Part shown: positions 6,093-7,621 of the stretch, in pieces
Layout of the letters: every line of letters begins with the position of its first letter
Position numbering within the stretch: position 1 is the first letter of the stretch
DNA from: Paracoccaceae bacterium
GTDB lineage: Bacteria; Pseudomonadota; Alphaproteobacteria; Rhodobacterales; Rhodobacteraceae
Direction: 5' to 3'
DNA length: 7,621 nucleotides
Assembly: GCA_009920815.1 (NCBI GenBank)
Contig: RFZH01000111.1
Location: forward strand, 1 to 7,621
Notes under the pieces: generated by a model
What the model was told of the DNA's origin: nothing
The model's database searches: none
Seen by the model: only the letters and a program-made list of their open reading frames with translations
Program-made: the position numbers and the translations under genes

Positions 6093-7496
6093 ATGGCGAA
6101 ATCACAGATTGGTCTGATTGGCTTGGGCACAATGGGCGCGGCGCTGGCATCAAACATCGCTGAAAAAGGATTTCCAATCGCAGTTTGGAACCGCACAACC
6201 CAGGTGACGCGTGATTTTCACGCCAATGCGGCCGAACTGGCCGATATGATTACCCCAACCGAAAGTCTAGCTGATTTTGTTGACGCAATCCAAGTTCCCC
6301 GCGCAATAATCTTGATGGTGCCAGCGGGACAACCCGTCGACGATCAAATCGCGGCTTTGCGTCCGCTATTGGGTGACGACGACCTAATCATTGATGCAGG
6401 AAACGCAAATTTTCACGACACAAATCGCCGCGCTGCAGAAGCGGGTGATTTGCCATTTATGGGCATTGGTGTGTCAGGCGGCGAAGAAGGCGCACGCCAC
6501 GGTCCCGCAATCATGGGCGGTGGGAAACGCGCCTATTGGGATCGTGTTGCGCCTGTACTTGAAGCGATATCAGCAAAACACAATGGCGAACCCTGCGCGG
6601 CATGGATGGGTGACGAGGGTGCCGGCCATTTTGTAAAAGCAGTACATAACGGGATCGAATATGCGGACATGCAAATGATCGCTGAGATCTATCAAATCAT
6701 GCGCGATGGCATGGGCCAAAGCAGCGCAGATATCGCATCGGTCTTTGATCGCTGGAACGAAGGCACGTTGCAATCTTATCTAATCGAAATATCGGGGAAA
6801 GTTGCAGGATCAATTGATGCTGAAACGGGTCAACCCCTTTTGGACATTATCGTTGATGCCGCTGGTCAAAAAGGCACTGGCCGTTGGACCGTGATCGAAG
6901 CACAACAACTGGCGGCGCCTATTCCCTGTATCGAAGCAGCTGTCGTAGCGCGCAATCTTTCGTCGCGCCGCGATGAACGTGCAATCGGTCAAGATCTGTT
7001 TGGCGCTGCCCCCGTCCCAATGGGATCGGACGCACCAAGCGACAGCGATTTAGAAAAGGCGCTGATCTGTGGCAAGATCCTTTGTTACGCACAAGGTTTC
7101 ACAATGATCGCCGCTGCATCCCGTGAATTTGGCTGGGATCTTGATTTGCCGACAATTGCGCGCACATGGCGTCAGGGATGTATCATTCGGTCACGCATGT
7201 TAGATGACATGGCGACGGCGCTGGCGGAATCTGATGATCGCAATCTCATGTTTGCACCTTTTTTTGCCGAGCTTATCAAAGGCAGCCACACAGCCCTACG
7301 TCAAGTCGTTGCAAAGGCAACATTACACGGCATTGCAATGCCCGCATTAGCGTCAGGGCTAGCTTATTTTGATGCCATGCGCACTGCACGCGGGTCGGCA
7401 GATATGATTCAGGGCCAACGGGATTATTTTGGCCTACACGGTTTTGAACGCTTTGATGGACGTAAAGGCCAACATGGCCCATGGGCTAATCATTAA
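6093..7496 (+). CDS. gndA: 6-Phosphogluconate dehydrogenase, decarboxylating (NADP-type)
   Basis: This enzyme oxidises and decarboxylates 6-phosphogluconate to ribulose 5-phosphate, normally with NADP, in the oxidative pentose phosphate pathway. From the ATG at 6093 it has 467 residues, the usual length. The N-terminal Rossmann motif GLGTMG is at 10-15, and NRT at 33-35 fits NADP binding. VSGGEEGARHGP (127-138) is the substrate-binding family signature. The catalytic region HFVKAVHNGIEYADMQ gives K182, H185, N186 and E189, each one lower than sheep K183, H186, N187 and E190, which supports this start. DAAGQKGTGRWT follows near 255-266, and the C-terminal tail QRDYFGLHGFERFDG (442-456) supplies the arginine and histidine that reach the partner subunit's active site. 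The gene is intact, divergent from modA, and followed 19 bp later by an FGGY kinase gene, probably in one operon. Confidence 0.96.
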   Translation: MAKSQIGLIGLGTMGAALASNIAEKGFPIAVWNRTTQVTRDFHANAAELADMITPTESLADFVDAIQVPRAIILMVPAGQPVDDQIAALRPLLGDDDLIIDAGNANFHDTNRRAAEAGDLPFMGIGVSGGEEGARHGPAIMGGGKRAYWDRVAPVLEAISAKHNGEPCAAWMGDEGAGHFVKAVHNGIEYADMQMIAEIYQIMRDGMGQSSADIASVFDRWNEGTLQSYLIEISGKVAGSIDAETGQPLLDIIVDAAGQKGTGRWTVIEAQQLAAPIPCIEAAVVARNLSSRRDERAIGQDLFGAAPVPMGSDAPSDSDLEKALICGKILCYAQGFTMIAAASREFGWDLDLPTIARTWRQGCIIRSRMLDDMATALAESDDRNLMFAPFFAELIKGSHTALRQVVAKATLHGIAMPALASGLAYFDAMRTARGSADMIQGQRDYFGLHGFERFDGRKGQHGPWANH

Positions 7497-7515
7497 CAAA
7501 TTCTATGGGGATCAA

Positions 7516-7621
7516 ATGTCACGATTTGTGTTAGCTATCGATCAAGGAACCACATCGACCAGAGCAATTTTGTTTGACAAAAACATGGGCATTCACGCGA
7601 TGTCACAGCGTGAATTTACAC
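7516..7621 (+). CDS. glpK: FGGY-family carbohydrate kinase, glycerol kinase type; 3' end outside window
   Basis: Only the first 35 codons are visible. The translation has FVLAIDQGTTSTRAILFD at residues 4-21, the phosphate-binding opening of glycerol kinase, where DQGTTSxR is especially characteristic. Glycerol kinase makes sn-glycerol 3-phosphate from glycerol and ATP. The ATG at 7516 has GGGGA (7507-7511) 4 nt upstream. It follows gndA by 19 bp with no terminator between, so the two are probably co-transcribed. Other FGGY kinases acting on polyols or pentuloses share parts of this motif, so the exact substrate is open without the remaining ~460 residues. Confidence 0.8.
   Translation, partial: MSRFVLAIDQGTTSTRAILFDKNMGIHAMSQREFT

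Overview
The window looks like part of an alphaproteobacterial chromosome, most likely a marine Rhodobacterales-type heterotroph with a GC content of about half by eye. This rests on the style of the 6-phosphogluconate dehydrogenase (its end is the HGFERFDG...HGPWA type) and on a LacI / SDR / aldo-keto reductase / Gfo-Idh-MocA sugar-oxidation block. The assignment is made from recognition only, with no search behind it. I see no RNA genes, CRISPR arrays, IS elements or transposases.

Left block (1-3581) is a carbohydrate-oxidation locus. A LacI-family regulator, an extended SDR (epimerase/dehydratase family) and an aldo/keto reductase (cut by the window edge) run on the minus strand. They form a tight operon with gaps of 13 and 9 bp, and each downstream ribosome binding site overlaps the preceding stop codon. 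Divergent from them across a 173-bp control region is a Gfo/Idh/MocA oxidoreductase. The control region carries two strong palindromes: a perfect 13+13 bp inverted repeat and a TGGTATACCA site. The three NAD(P)-type enzymes fit stepwise oxidation of a sugar or sugar acid, but the substrate cannot be read from the sequence. The Gfo/Idh/MocA gene is anomalous at its 3' end. Its last ~32 codons do not look like the family, and another frame looks better, so it is probably a decayed or truncated gene. It stops 10 bp from an unrelated convergent gene.

Middle block (3592-5927, minus strand) holds a molybdate-binding protein gene (modA) followed by a membrane protein with a spermidine-synthase-like methyltransferase-fold domain. 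The usual permease and ATPase genes (modB, modC) are not beside modA, so it is an orphan here.

Right block (6093-7621, plus strand) is gndA, encoding decarboxylating 6-phosphogluconate dehydrogenase, followed 19 bp later by the start of a glycerol-kinase-like FGGY kinase. A reasonable sigma-70-type promoter (TTGAAC, 17 bp, TATACC) sits before gndA and supports an internal start codon over the longest reading frame. Most of the window is ordinary metabolism. The points worth a second look are the control region at 2500-2672, the damaged 3' end of the Gfo/Idh/MocA gene, and the orphan modA paired with the SpeE-like membrane protein.
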